A stretch of 64,000 nt of DNA. Origin: Paramyrothecium sp. XJ0827. Its lineage: Eukaryota > Ascomycota > Sordariomycetes > Hypocreales > Stachybotryaceae. The stretch covers positions 868,001 through 932,000 of the forward strand of contig JAJFPB010000009.1 in the NCBI GenBank assembly GCA_020881915.1. Direction: 5' to 3'. The notes under the pieces are model-generated. The model saw only the letters and a list, made by a program, of their open reading frames with translations, made no database searches and was not told the origin of the DNA. Shown here piece after piece: positions 45,219 through 56,237 of this stretch. The first letter of the stretch is position 1. Every line of letters starts with the position of its first letter. Both the position numbers and the translations under genes were made by a program.

Positions 45219-46883
45219 TTAACCCGCATGCTGGACGATTTCCCCGAATAACTTTTCTCGCTTCATCAACACAGAGCAGATTGTGACAACACCACCACCG
45301 ATGCAAACAAGCATGACTGACTTCTGCATGGCCTGCGTGATGGCCAAGATGGCATTATCTCTGAGCTCGCCGGTGATTTCCTCGAATAGGTGGCTTTGTG
45401 CACCAGCGATGACGCTCTGGATGTCGGAGTCTGTGTAACCCGTGCCACTCAGTACATTTGTCAGGTTGGCGAGCGCTGTGCTCTGGAATATTTGACCTGC
45501 GATAACGAGAGCAATGACTGTGCCTCCAATTTGAGAGACGTTTTGCATAGCCAGTGCGTCTCCCATGTGTTCAGGCGCTTTCAAAGTGGCGATTGGATAC
45601 CCGATCTGTAGAGTGAGTCCGGTACCCACGGCGGTCAAGACTGAGAATCCGTAGATATAGCTGACAGGGGTGCTCGGATCGAGGTAGGCAACTAGGAGGG
45701 CACTTCCAAGGGTCATGAAGATACCGGAAATAAGATAGATGGGCATATAGTAGCGGATCTTCGAGAGAAGGTGGCCGGTGCCAAGATTGAAGCATACAGC
45801 CACAATGACGAAGGGAAGTAATCGCAGGGCTGCTTCAAGAGCTGTGTCGTTATGGACGAATTCGAAGTATATCGGGATGAAGTACACAATAACGAACAGT
45901 GACGTGATGTTGGCGGCGGTGGCAATGTAGAGCAGGACCTGCGTCCGGGATTTTAGAAGATGGACGGGGAAGGCTCGTGTCTCTGGCGTAGTAAAGAAGC
46001 AGAAACCTTGCTGCACGACATAGAGCACCAAGACGACGGCAAAGGAGACGATGGTAGCATATGTGCGACCATCTCTCCAGGGCCACTGGCCGCCGGCCAT
46101 GGTGAAAGCCAGCGAAAAGGAAACCCACACGCTGGCACCAAGGAAGAGACCAACAAAGTCAATCTTCTTGACGCGTTCCTTAACAGAGACACCGACCACG
46201 GGATGGTAAGCCGGCAAGCCCCAGATGTACACAGGAGCGAAGACAGCGCCGATGATGAGGTTGATGTAAAACGCCCAGCGCCACGTTGCGCTGGACTCGA
46301 CAAAGGATCCTCCGACAACAGGGCCAAGAACAGCTCCAATACCCCAGATGAAGCCGGTTCCAGTGATGTAGAGACCTCGCTCCTCGGGTGTGGTGAGGCA
46401 GGTGAAGTAGTTTAGACTGCCCATGAAGATGCCGCTTCCACCGGCGCCAGCAATAACACGGCCGACAATCAGGGCAGTCATAGAGGGCGCAGCACCGCAC
46501 AGAGCGGAGCCAGCCTCGAATAGGATCAAAGAGGCCGCATAGACCCACTTCATGTTGAAAGTGGTGTACAGAACGCCATAAGCGAGAATGACGGAGACGG
46601 ATCCCAGCGGGAAGCCCGCGCCAATCCAGGCAAGCTGCTCGACATGGCCGAAAGCTGCGACGACGGAGCCTTGTACATCGGCTGCGATTGTAGTATCGAG
46701 ACCGTACACGAAGATCGAAATGTAGACAGCGATGCAAACGAGGAACCAGCGAATGCCCGTTACGGTGCGGACAGTGACGGGCTCGGGCTGCTTGTTCTCG
46801 CCGCCACTTCTCTCCACGTCTGTTTGCGTCGAGTCGGATGTGACGCTTTCTGGCGTACGTGATTCTGTTGCGGGTTGTTCCAT
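45219..46883 (-). CDS. DHA2-type (14 TM) MFS efflux transporter
   Basis: A single exon of 554 codons from ATG 46883. A hydrophilic N-terminus of ~45 residues precedes TM1 (WFLVCIAVYISIFVYGLDTT), which carries the LDTTI-like start of DHA transporters. GRVIAGAGGSGIFMG and TGFIWGIGAVLGPVVGG are motifs B and C, the latter marking drug:H+ antiporters. Fourteen membrane segments can be placed. Family members export toxins, antifungals or own secondary metabolites across the plasma membrane; cargo is unknown. No biosynthetic core enzyme is adjacent. Confidence 0.9.
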   Translation of the reverse strand: MEQPATESRTPESVTSDSTQTDVERSGGENKQPEPVTVRTVTGIRWFLVCIAVYISIFVYGLDTTIAADVQGSVVAAFGHVEQLAWIGAGFPLGSVSVILAYGVLYTTFNMKWVYAASLILFEAGSALCGAAPSMTALIVGRVIAGAGGSGIFMGSLNYFTCLTTPEERGLYITGTGFIWGIGAVLGPVVGGSFVESSATWRWAFYINLIIGAVFAPVYIWGLPAYHPVVGVSVKERVKKIDFVGLFLGASVWVSFSLAFTMAGGQWPWRDGRTYATIVSFAVVLVLYVVQQGFCFFTTPETRAFPVHLLKSRTQVLLYIATAANITSLFVIVYFIPIYFEFVHNDTALEAALRLLPFVIVAVCFNLGTGHLLSKIRYYMPIYLISGIFMTLGSALLVAYLDPSTPVSYIYGFSVLTAVGTGLTLQIGYPIATLKAPEHMGDALAMQNVSQIGGTVIALVIAGQIFQSTALANLTNVLSGTGYTDSDIQSVIAGAQSHLFEEITGELRDNAILAITQAMQKSVMLVCIGGGVVTICSVLMKREKLFGEIVQHAG

Positions 46884-48304
46884 GTTGTTTTGATGAGGAA
46901 ATGGAGAAATAATAGATGGAAGGTGTTTATTGTTGACACATTAGAGATTCGAGAAAATGAATTGATCTTGTTGCGTGCTTAGAGCAGCCATTTAATATGA
47001 AAACGAAGCCTCCGTCATCTAATATGACGAAACACACCATTTCAGTTGTCTGCCCGGACGTTTTGAACTCTGGTTCTATCCCCGAAACTGATCTACATGT
47101 CGATATGCCGTCTCCGAAGGAGATATGATGTATGAAGGGTCGGTTGTGGCTGAGGCATTCCCCGATTCGGCAATAGGAGAATTTGCCTGCAGACCTGAGG
47201 AGTTTGCCACCATTCAGGGACCCGAGTCGCCAAGTCCGTATAAATAACAGCAGCGATAGCGATGACATAGGAAGCGCAGACCAGTTTGGACAGCTTTCAG
47301 CCCCAAATGCTACGCTGGACGGCCAGCGCACCGCCACAGGCGTCGGCGGCAGCTAACGCCGAAAACTATCGCCGAAACATACGGGGACGGGACGGCGGGC
47401 GGCGGGCGGCATATAACTCTATCACATCCGGAAGGAATGCGGATTATAATTGATAATCAGGGGCTTTCCCCACCTGCAGCGTAGCAATGAGATTGATTTA
47501 CGACGTTGGCCCACCTCTGTTGCGGGTTGGAGGTGTTACCGCCATTTCGGTGTGTCTAATCACCGAAGAAGGGAGACGTGGTGGTGTGGCCCAGGCTCCC
47601 AGGGGCGCTGAAACGCTCAACCTCAAGCCGACTCTGAATCACCGAATCCCACTTCGCATCATGCAATGCTGCTGCAGCTGGCATGCTTGTGCGTTTATAT
47701 TGGGATTTTGCTTGGCAATCAATACTCCACGATAAGGACATCGCCTGGCACACTTTCGAAAGATGCGAGCCTTCATGAATTCATGCGCCCAACCAACCAG
47801 ACTGGAAAAGTGGATAATTTGTCCTTTCGAGCACACGGTCCCTCAAATCCACTGGAAAGCCCTGAGAACGAGTTGCTTACAAACAACGTCTAATAAATTC
47901 AATCGAGAGCCTGATGCTGCCCATGCTGTTGCTCATGCAGACACTACGACTCTCGAGGTCTTCGAGATTGGGACAGGGCAATCAACAGGCGTCAAACATC
48001 CTCGGATTTTCTATCGATATAAGAGTTTCTCAAAGGCAAGTCAATGAAGTTACAGGAAAGAATCAGGCAAAATGAACGAACAGCCTCACTTCTGTAGAGC
48101 AGATAAATTGAAGAAGCAGGGTAGAGGCCAAATTAACCCAGACAATCAGTCATAAACGGCAAAATCGTGTGTCGCTGACATGTCCCATTGCGCTGTCTGC
48201 AGTCATATTTATCGCTTCATGATGGCGCGCTTGAGATCTAAACATAGACTTACACCTTTTCCTCCTCTATCCGACATTGACGAAACAAACGACATACATA
48301 TGCT
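46884..48304. other. 1.4 kb intergenic region
   Basis: The promoter side of the DHA2 gene and the 3' flank of the next MFS gene. It includes a G+C-rich GGCGGGC repeat-like stretch near 47390-47410. No gene is supportable. Confidence 0.45.
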
Positions 48305-50152
48305 TTAATGGGCGAATCGAAAATCCAGCCGCTTGTTACCCTCATCCTTTGTAGTCCGGATGTAGTTCTCCTTCTCTTGTGCGCTCATAGCGTTCCAGAT
48401 CTCAGACCGCGTTTTGTTCCTGCGGATGTAGTACACCTTGATGAAAATTGTCATGACGACATTCCAGCCGACAATGGCCAAGAGGATCTTGTTGCCTCGT
48501 CTATAGAAAGGCTTATCATCTTCCCGGTAGATCTGCAATATTTCTTTTAGTAACTAAACTTCGAAGTGAAATAAATTACTGACGTTTGATGCAATGACGG
48601 AGCTGGCTTGGCAGATCATATTGTACAGGGCGCTTCCGATCGTTCTTGTCCGCACCGATCCCGCATTCCGAGAAGTAAGACTGACTATTGAGGTAACGAT
48701 TAGAAGGGTGTCGCCAGATATACAATAACATCGTGAGCTTACCATTGATGGAATGGATATAAGGGTATCCAATCAGAAGAACAGTAATAGCGTACCAGCT
48801 CCACGAACTCGAGCTGGAAGGAAGGAAATGGAGGGCCAGCAGAAGCGGTAAGCACCAGAAAGAGTAGAAGAGGACGATAGCCATTCGGTTGTTGATTCTC
48901 TCTGAATACCAGGACCAGAAGACCAATTGAATGACGAAAAGCACATAGGCGGGTATCGTTAAGAGGTTCGTCTCAAAAGTGTCAAAGCCAAGTGCTCTGA
49001 GGTTCAAGGTAAGATAGGCGTTGATGGGCATGACCGGAATGAGCATAGTAAAGCTGATGAGGTATAATGGCCACATGTCGTAGTCTGCAAGCGAGGCCCA
49101 CAGGAGCTTCAAGGTCAGACCTTGTCGGTTATGCATGCCGCCCTACGGTAAGATGTTAGCCTTGGCGCTGACATAGCATTGATCATCTGGCTCACCTTGC
49201 CCGGGTCGTCTCGAAGAACTCTGTTCACCATAATAACCTCTTCCCTCTCGTTGAACCATCCGTCTTTGCCGCGGAACCAGCTAGCCGTTTGCGTCGGGCT
49301 TGGGGGAAGGTAGAACCATGACACGACGCCAATCAGGGCCGTGAGTGCTCCTTCAAGAGCGAAAAGCCACCTCCAACCTTCCCAGCCCCCGATGCCCCTC
49401 ATTCGAAGAATCCCGAACGCCAAGAAGGCTGCTATGACGTGGGTAATGTGCGAGGAGCAGTAGAAGAAGCTGACACGGATGGGCAGCTCCCTGTTGGTAT
49501 AGAAGTATGACAAGTACAACAGCGCATCTGGGATGAAGCCGCCTTCGATGAGGCCCAGAAGGGCTCGAGTAGCGTAGAAGCTTTTCTCTCCAGTAATGAA
49601 GCCTTGGCAGATGCCAACAATGCTCCAACTAACCATCTGAATGGGAATCCAAACATCGGGTCCAAGCTTTTTCGAGATCATTTGGGAAGGCACTTCCGCA
49701 GAAAGAAAGCAGAGATAGAATATCATCATGCCGTAGTTGTATTGGTTCGTCGATAGACCGAGGTCATCAAGCATGTTATCACTCAAGGCTTGTCCTATGT
49801 TACCTCGGTCGAGCTGGAGGGCGAAGAACATGAGGCAGACCCAACTGCAGATCCTATAGTCCAGCTGCCGGAAAATGGAGAGTCAGCAGGAACTCATGGA
49901 AGCAGACTCGTTGATCACTCATACCCTCCGAACGAGCTTCTTCTCTTCTTTCTCTGTCCATTGAACGGTAGGATCATACCTATGCCGCCCCTCGTATTCT
50001 GGAATGGGCTCGTACAGCGCAGCCGGCACTCCGCCTACATAGGCATCACGAGTTTCATCGCCCCTGTAGCTTGGAGGCTTTGAATCGTGGATGGATTCCG
50101 TTGCGGAGGACCGTTGGGTGATGAAATCCTCGGCTTTCGTTTTTTCTGACAT
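48305..50152 (-). CDS. MFS transporter, anion:cation symporter (DAL5/TNA1-like) family (five exons)
   Basis: The exons are 50152-49925, 49864-49196, 49142-48743, 48684-48584 and 48532-48305, giving 541 residues. All four introns are 51-60 bases with GT/AG ends. ATG 50152 (MSEKTKAEDF) is used. LDRGNIGQALSDNM at TM1 and ALLGLIEGGFIPDALLYLSYFY at TM4 are hallmarks of the allantoate/nicotinate/pantothenate permease group. NAGSVRTRTIGSALYN and IYREDDKPFYRRGN near the C-terminus are strongly conserved in it. It imports a small organic anion across the plasma membrane; the substrate is unresolved. Confidence 0.92.
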
Positions 50153-52343
50153 TGCTGCAATAAAGCCTGTCCATGCCTGGTCATATTTCACGATGTCTTC
50201 CTGAGCGATGCCTAGAACCCCTTATATACTCAGAATAAAAATCTTGAATTTATCGTTGGCTTATTGTGCTACGAGCCTCCTACCGACCATCCGTGTTCGT
50301 GCAACTGGAACATTATGATGCAATTGCCTTTTGTGTCTTCTCATTGGCTGCAGTGGCTGTATTATTCCCCAAACCAGGATGAGGGGCGGCCATCTGGTGG
50401 ACACAAAACAGACGGCATGCGGTATACCACCGAGATCGCAGCGCCTTACAGCAGCTCTTTGACCCTACTTCCGGCTCGCCACTGGGACTACGATGTTGCG
50501 ATGGAAATGAGGTGCAGGAGATGCGTTGTGACCTGCATCTCCGATTCTCCGCTCCAATCGCCATGTCGCATCCCACAGAAACCCGCATCTCAAGCGAGCA
50601 ACCAGCTCGGATCCTCCGTGTCGATTGAGAATTTTGGCAATATTGGAAATGGCATCATCAATGACCGGACTTGGCATCGGCAATCAAACCGGTCGCTTGA
50701 GCTGTTTCACTCAAAAACGACGGAGTGAAGGGACGAGCGAGGCGTCATCGTGAAGAGAATGCACGGCGGACTCGCCCGATGGGCCGACACAATTCGCTCA
50801 TTTCCGTACCAGCCACTAATGACGAGCTTATTCGACTACCAAATCAACGCAGATTGACAACCCTTAGCATACAAGCATTCGTGACACCACGGGTGTCTTC
50901 CTCCTGGCCTCACCTGAAACAAGGCATTCAGTGCAGAGACAAGACTCTTCTCAGAACCACGATTTCTTGGATGCAGACATCATTGATGACACTGATGTGG
51001 AACTCCCATGCCTCATCCTGGCATCAGCAATGCGTCATTCTCAAAGCTCTAGCCATATGGCTGGGCCCATGCAGTCACCAGAACTTTTCATTGTGCATGA
51101 GTTGGAACCATGGGTTTCGGCCTTTGTGTCGATCATTGCCTTGGGCAACTTTCTCGCAGCACCACATCATTGCGACGGTGCACTTGCTTTGATGCTATGC
51201 GGGTTACCCCTGACTTGACCTCGATTAAGCACGTGTCTCTACACTCGGCAATGCCAAGAAAACTGGCTATAGGGGTATCTTACGGAATCGCTCTCATTGT
51301 CTGTATCACGTGGGAAACAACGACCCCCCCCCTCTGTAGGCAAGATGCGGCCAAAAGCCTCCTGCACAGAGTCCTCTTTTGTCTAGTCAACTTGTATCCA
51401 CTGAATCAGTTTCAATGGATCGTTTCTCATAAAACCCTTTCGTTGCTCCTTGTGGTAAGTGTCGCCAAAGAACTATTGAAACCGAACTTCTATGCAACCA
51501 TTAGTCGGTACGTTATCGAGTGGCATTCGGCTCACGCACCAGAGCTAAAGCAGTGATGGACTTCTGTTCTATCACAATAAGTTTTGACACATTGCCTCAT
51601 CTCACCTGATTGGGTAACATTTAAAATGGTCGGAAGCACATCTTGCACTAGATTTGAAGAGTCAGTATCAGGCCTCCTTAGCAAATTATAACACGCGAGT
51701 CAGTCTAGAACTGATGGTTGACCTATTTAATCGTTATAATGGGTTAGCTCCGAGCCGAGCGCTTGAAGCATTTGCTACAGTTAGAGTGTGACACGTCCAA
51801 ATTGGTAAAGCGACATAGCGGGATGCCTTTGGCTGGCCTCCTTTTCTAGCACCGGTTCGTTCGGCGTGATGAAGCGTCCTAGAAAGCGCGGTCCTGTCTA
51901 TTTGATATCAAAGAATACAAAGTAAATGCCTTCCATTCTGCGTTGGTTAGTAGCGAGGTTTGGCGGAACAAGCTCGAAAAGACTACCCGACGTTGACATA
52001 ACTAAGACGCCCGCAACGTGTGGCACCAGGATTCTGGGCTTTGGTAGGCCTCAGCCTCCTCACAATCAGTCATGACAAACATCATACTCCTGGCTGATTA
52101 ACTCGGCGGGGGAGGCGTGTCTATCTAATCAATAATTCTGCACATTCGACTTATCAGGATGATCCAATAATGCGACGTTACACCACATCATGTGTGTCCT
52201 ACCAGACAAACAAACAAGCAAACAAAAGAAATTTTTCTGAGTACTTGATAAGCCCGCCTCCTTAGTCTTCTGCCAAATTTTCACTTGACCCATTCCTACT
52301 TTCATTATTTCGCTCCGATTGTGCACCACCGAAACGAGCCGAC
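50153..52343. other. 2.2 kb divergent intergenic region
   Basis: Between the DAL5-type MFS gene and the BTB gene. Several frames of 70-155 codons occur near 50.2-51.6 kb but have random-looking composition and no splice logic. No RNA gene or repeat was recognised. Confidence 0.45.
50221..50228 (-). promoter_or_regulatory. TATA box of the DAL5-type MFS gene
   Basis: TATATAAG on the minus strand, about 70 bases before ATG 50152. Sequence and distance fit a fungal TATA element. Confidence 0.45.
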
Positions 52344-53364
52344 ATGGCTTTTTACATCGCTATAGGATCGAGAGGACAAGTCGATAGGCCAGACTACATA
52401 GGGCCAGACGATATAGCGCCCACCGGGGACATCATTTTCATCGTAGGTGAGAGTAAAAAGCGGCTCAAGGTTCACTCTATCCAAGTCAAGAACCACTCGT
52501 CCGTCCTCAAAGCGATGCTTGACCCGAGTTATACAGAAGGTCAGACGCTAGCGACTACCGGCAGCGTTGAGATTGCGCTTCCTGATGACGATCCTGTCGC
52601 CCTCGAGATAGTCCTCAGTCTCATACATGACCGCAGCGATAAACTTCGACGTACACCCAGCACCGAAGAGCTAATCCAAGTGGCCATCATCAGCGACAAA
52701 TACGATTTTACTGGAACCATCGGATTTGCCATGCACACCTGGTTCACACGCCACTGGTTCCTTCGCGGCGAAATTGAGAATATGGAGGAGCTATGGGCGT
52801 GGGTTATCGCAACGTATTTAGCCCACGACCAGGTGGCTTTCGCCGAGGCTACTTCTGCTTTTATTTTCAATGGCCACGGATCATACATCAAGCAGGCTGC
52901 GAAGTACGAGCATCTGATCGACCAAGAGCTACTCTTATATACCGCAGGTATGGAATTGCACAGGCAGGCTGATCGTGTCGATGACACTAACAGTAGCCAA
53001 AACAGTAAAGTTAGAAGAGGCCCGCCATGAACTTTGGATGAAGCTGTTCAAGGAGGTATTCGAAAGCGGCTCGCAATACAACCCGAAGGACGGGAATGAA
53101 AATACACTGCTCGCTGAACTCAAGGCTTGGGCCGGCAGACTCGGCCAGGTGTCCATGACTGCATTCTTGGAAGAGCAGTCGCGAGTGACCTATCCCGACA
53201 ATGATCTTGACGATATCGACTCTGGGAGCCGTCAAACCACCCTCACTTCGGTATCGAAGTCGTTCCGAAGTCACCATGAGCGGGCAAGCTCCCTCTGCCT
53301 TTTGTGCATCCGTTACCGGGAGAGCCATGAAAGACATGCTCCGGCCCCTCTACAGATCGATTAG
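52344..53364 (+). CDS. BTB/POZ-domain protein (two exons)
   Basis: Exons are 52344-52947 and 53006-53364, with a 58-base phase-1 intron (GTATGG, CACTAAC, ACAG); the product is 320 residues. Residues ~28-110 form the BTB/POZ fold: GDIIFIVGE, KVHSIQVKNHSSVLKAML and the strand-helix that follows. Fungal single-BTB proteins of this type are common, expanded and mostly unstudied; some act as adaptors for cullin-3 ligases. The extreme C-terminus is uncertain. Another frame over 53260-53392 reads more like protein (ending RAHEEKFAG), so a missed splice or a one-base error near 53250 is possible. Confidence 0.72.
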
Positions 53365-53773
53365 GGCGCATGAGGAGAAGTTTGCAGGCTAAATGCCTGC
53401 TGCTGGACCTTCTCCGCATTCTCCACTTGGAGTGATGTGCCGTTGCAATGCGGGGGAAGGTGCCATGTAGTGCTTGTTGGATCCAGTGATACATATCCAC
53501 TCAAGTGCATGCGCAGGGTTTTGGGATTCGAGCGGACAAATCAGGGCCTAATGACTTCATGATGGGCGACATTTTTCCGTCGAGAGTTGCCGGCTAAACA
53601 GACACGCAGCGGTCAAAGGCAGGAAGCTGGGAAGGGAAAGATTGTCGTTGGGGATTTGGGAGTGCAACGTTCTCCAACTTTGGCGTTTATATAAGCCATT
53701 GGCAGTTAGTTTGAGGTTGTGGAAGCACAGTCACGGTCTTTTGATACACTCATTTCGATACTTGCAGACCAAA
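53365..53773. other. Intergenic/promoter region of the GH43 gene
   Basis: A 409-base interval between co-directional genes. It includes the TATA element listed separately, and nothing else was recognised. Confidence 0.5.
53688..53694 (+). promoter_or_regulatory. TATA box of the GH43 gene
   Basis: TATATAA about 80 bases upstream of ATG 53774, in the usual position for a fungal TATA element. Confidence 0.5.
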
Positions 53774-55528
53774 ATGAAGTTATTCAACACCATTCTGGGT
53801 GTTTTGGCCACCCTTGGCGCCCAGCGTTGTTTCGCACAGACAGAGAACTCTACATTTTTCAATCCAGTGCTTCCTGGTTGGCATTCAGACCCATCTTGCG
53901 CACGTGTAGATGATACCTTTTACTGCGTTACGTCTACCTTCATAGCGTTCCCAGGTCTCCCTGTGTACGCTTCGAAAGATCTTGTCAACTGGCGTCTGAT
54001 CAGCCACGCATGGAGCCGCGAATCACAGCTGCCTGGCGTGAGCTGGGACACCGAGGAACAACAGCAAGGCATGTACGCAGCTACGATCAGATACTACGAA
54101 GGAGAGTTCTTTGTGATCTGCGAGTACCTCGGTGTTCCTGGGGGCATCATCGGTGTCGTCTTCCGCACGACTGACCCTTTCAGTGACGAGGCCTGGAGCG
54201 ATCCCGTCAGATTTGCCACTGGTCGCATTGATCCTGACCTTTTCTGGGATGATGATGGAAAGGTTTACGTGGCCACGCAAGGAATTTTGCTACAAGAGTT
54301 CGACCTAGAGACAGGTGAGCTTAGCCAGCCTCCGGTCTCTATCTGGAATGGCACAGGCGGTGTCTGGCCCGAAGGTAAGCCCAGAATATCTGCTAAACCA
54401 AGGAATCAGCTAAGAAGTTTAGGTCCGCACTTCTACAAGCGGGACGGCTGGTATTATTTGCTAATCGCTGAGGGCGGTACTGAGTTGAATCACGCTGTCA
54501 CAATTGCCCGCTCAAAGAACATCTGGGGTCCTTACGAATCCTACGAGAATAACCCGATTCTGACAAATCGTGGGAGCAACGAATACTTCCAGACTGTTGG
54601 CCACGCCGATTTGTTCACCGATACTGACGGAAACTGGTGGGGACTTGCTCTGGCTACTCGATGTGGTCCGGAATATCGTCATTTTCCCATGGGACGTGAG
54701 GCTGTTCTGTTCCCCGCAACGTGGAATGAGGGCGAATGGCCTGTTCTCCAGCCAGTCCGAGGCAAAATGTCCGGCTGGCCTCTGCCTGCTGAGACGCGTG
54801 ATGTTCCAGGAAACGGCCCCTTCAACGAGGATCCCGATGCATACTACTTCAATGCTGAGTCAACCATCCCGAAACATTTCGTGTACTGGCGCGTGCCCCG
54901 TGAAGGCATCTTCAGCACCACCGACGCTGGGCTACAAATTGTTCCCAGTCGCAACAACCTGACTGGGATTCCCTTCAGCACAACCGAAATCGAGCTGTCT
55001 GGACAACGTGGCTTGTCCTTTGTTGGACGCCGACAGACACATACGCTTTTCCACTTCAGCGTTGACGTTTCGTTTTCCCCAAAGGTGATAGGCGAGGAGG
55101 CTGGTATCACCGTGTTCTTGACACAAGTAAACCATATTGACATCGGTCTCGTCCTTCTCGACTCTGGATTGTCGCTTCGATTCCGCGCAATCGGCACTGG
55201 CGAGGTCCCCGAACCGAAGCTAGTTCCAGTGCCCGGAAACTGGACCGAAGACCCGATCCGGCTGCACATATATGCTGAAGATCCCACGAGCTACCGTCTC
55301 GCTGCTTCTCATGGGTGCCGAAAACCATTGACAATCGCAACCGCATCCTCTGCACTCGTCAGTGGTGGAAACGGTTCATTCGTCGGAAGTTTGCTCGGGG
55401 CCTACGCAACATGCAATGGTGCTGGTAGTGGTGTTCAATGTCCTGATGGAGGAATCCCAACCTTTCAGCGCTGGAAATACACGCCCGTTGCGCAGCACAT
55501 TACATGGACTGAAGCAGTTCCGGAATGA
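53774..55528 (+). CDS. Secreted GH43 glycosidase (beta-xylosidase/alpha-L-arabinofuranosidase type)
   Basis: ATG 53774 starts a signal peptide (MKLFNTILGVLATLGAQRCFA). Exons are proposed as 53774-54374 and 54423-55528 (568 residues). The intervening 48 bases have GTAAGC...TTTAG ends, contain no stop and are a multiple of three, so an intron-free reading also looks intact. Residues ~28-330 form the five-bladed GH43 propeller. Asp39 (HSDPS) is the likely base, Asp153/Asp155 (IDPDLFWDD) the modulator and Glu200 (PEG) the acid. After splicing Glu200 is followed directly by GPHFYKRDG, the family norm. The C-terminal ~200 residues resemble the beta-sandwich (GH43_C2) of fungal enzymes. It acts on xylan or arabinan outside the cell. 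Confidence 0.9.
   Translation: MKLFNTILGVLATLGAQRCFAQTENSTFFNPVLPGWHSDPSCARVDDTFYCVTSTFIAFPGLPVYASKDLVNWRLISHAWSRESQLPGVSWDTEEQQQGMYAATIRYYEGEFFVICEYLGVPGGIIGVVFRTTDPFSDEAWSDPVRFATGRIDPDLFWDDDGKVYVATQGILLQEFDLETGELSQPPVSIWNGTGGVWPEGKPRISAKPRNQLRSLGPHFYKRDGWYYLLIAEGGTELNHAVTIARSKNIWGPYESYENNPILTNRGSNEYFQTVGHADLFTDTDGNWWGLALATRCGPEYRHFPMGREAVLFPATWNEGEWPVLQPVRGKMSGWPLPAETRDVPGNGPFNEDPDAYYFNAESTIPKHFVYWRVPREGIFSTTDAGLQIVPSRNNLTGIPFSTTEIELSGQRGLSFVGRRQTHTLFHFSVDVSFSPKVIGEEAGITVFLTQVNHIDIGLVLLDSGLSLRFRAIGTGEVPEPKLVPVPGNWTEDPIRLHIYAEDPTSYRLAASHGCRKPLTIATASSALVSGGNGSFVGSLLGAYATCNGAGSGVQCPDGGIPTFQRWKYTPVAQHITWTEAVPE
54375..54422 (+). other. Stop-free, in-frame 48-base intron in the GH43 gene
   Basis: GTAAGC donor, GCTAAA branch-like site and TTTAG acceptor. 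Retention would insert 16 residues right after the putative catalytic acid, splitting a conserved EGPH motif. This favours removal. Confidence 0.75.
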
Positions 55529-56237
55529 ATAGTAAGATGAACAGACTCTAAAACATCAAGGCGCTGCATGACTACTTGGCCAAGATAGTAATTGCCCGAC
55601 GGTACTTCATTTCAGGGCAAAGAGATCCTAGCTAATAGAGGCAAAAGTCCACGTTTTAGTCAGCGGATCTTCCTGAGACGGCGAAGTGCTTTACTTCTGC
55701 CTACAGTCGCTCACATCGAATGCTATCTTGGTTTATTAATAAATGGATGCATTGAACGAGTAGAGAATATGTTGTGAAGCGTGAATTACTGGGGGGAAAA
55801 TGTCTCGTGTATTGACATCCTATAAACCCTGTGTATAGCCAAACTAAGGTGAATCCTTCGTTGCGAGCAGCTGGCGCAAGTCTCCTGTCTCGATTTCTGC
55901 ACAAGGATAATGTCGCTAAGAAACGAGATTCTTGATCCGCCGAATTGAGGATTGCTTTGTCCCTTAAACTGGACTGCATCGAACTATTATATTACCGCGG
56001 TACAAGTTCAATGCACCTCAACCCCTATTTGGAACGTGCCCCACAAGTATAGAGTCAGCGCTGATCGACAAATACAGCGCAAAATCGATCTCTGTTGAAA
56101 TCTATTTTTACCACCAACAGCAGGGCGGCTACGACGGTTGATAGCTCTTCTTCCTGCAGGTGCCTGATGTCTCTCCGCGTCCTCTTCGTCACTTGCATTC
56201 GTTGAATTCTGGCAGACCTTTCGGACAAGAAACAATC
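55529..56237. other. Intergenic region
   Basis: The 3' flank of GH43 and promoter of the APH-like gene. It is moderately AT-rich and no gene was seen. Confidence 0.45.

Noticed and set aside
50264..51556. Series of 90-155 codon frames between the DAL5-type MFS and BTB genes
   Set aside because: No shared frame through introns, no domain and random composition.
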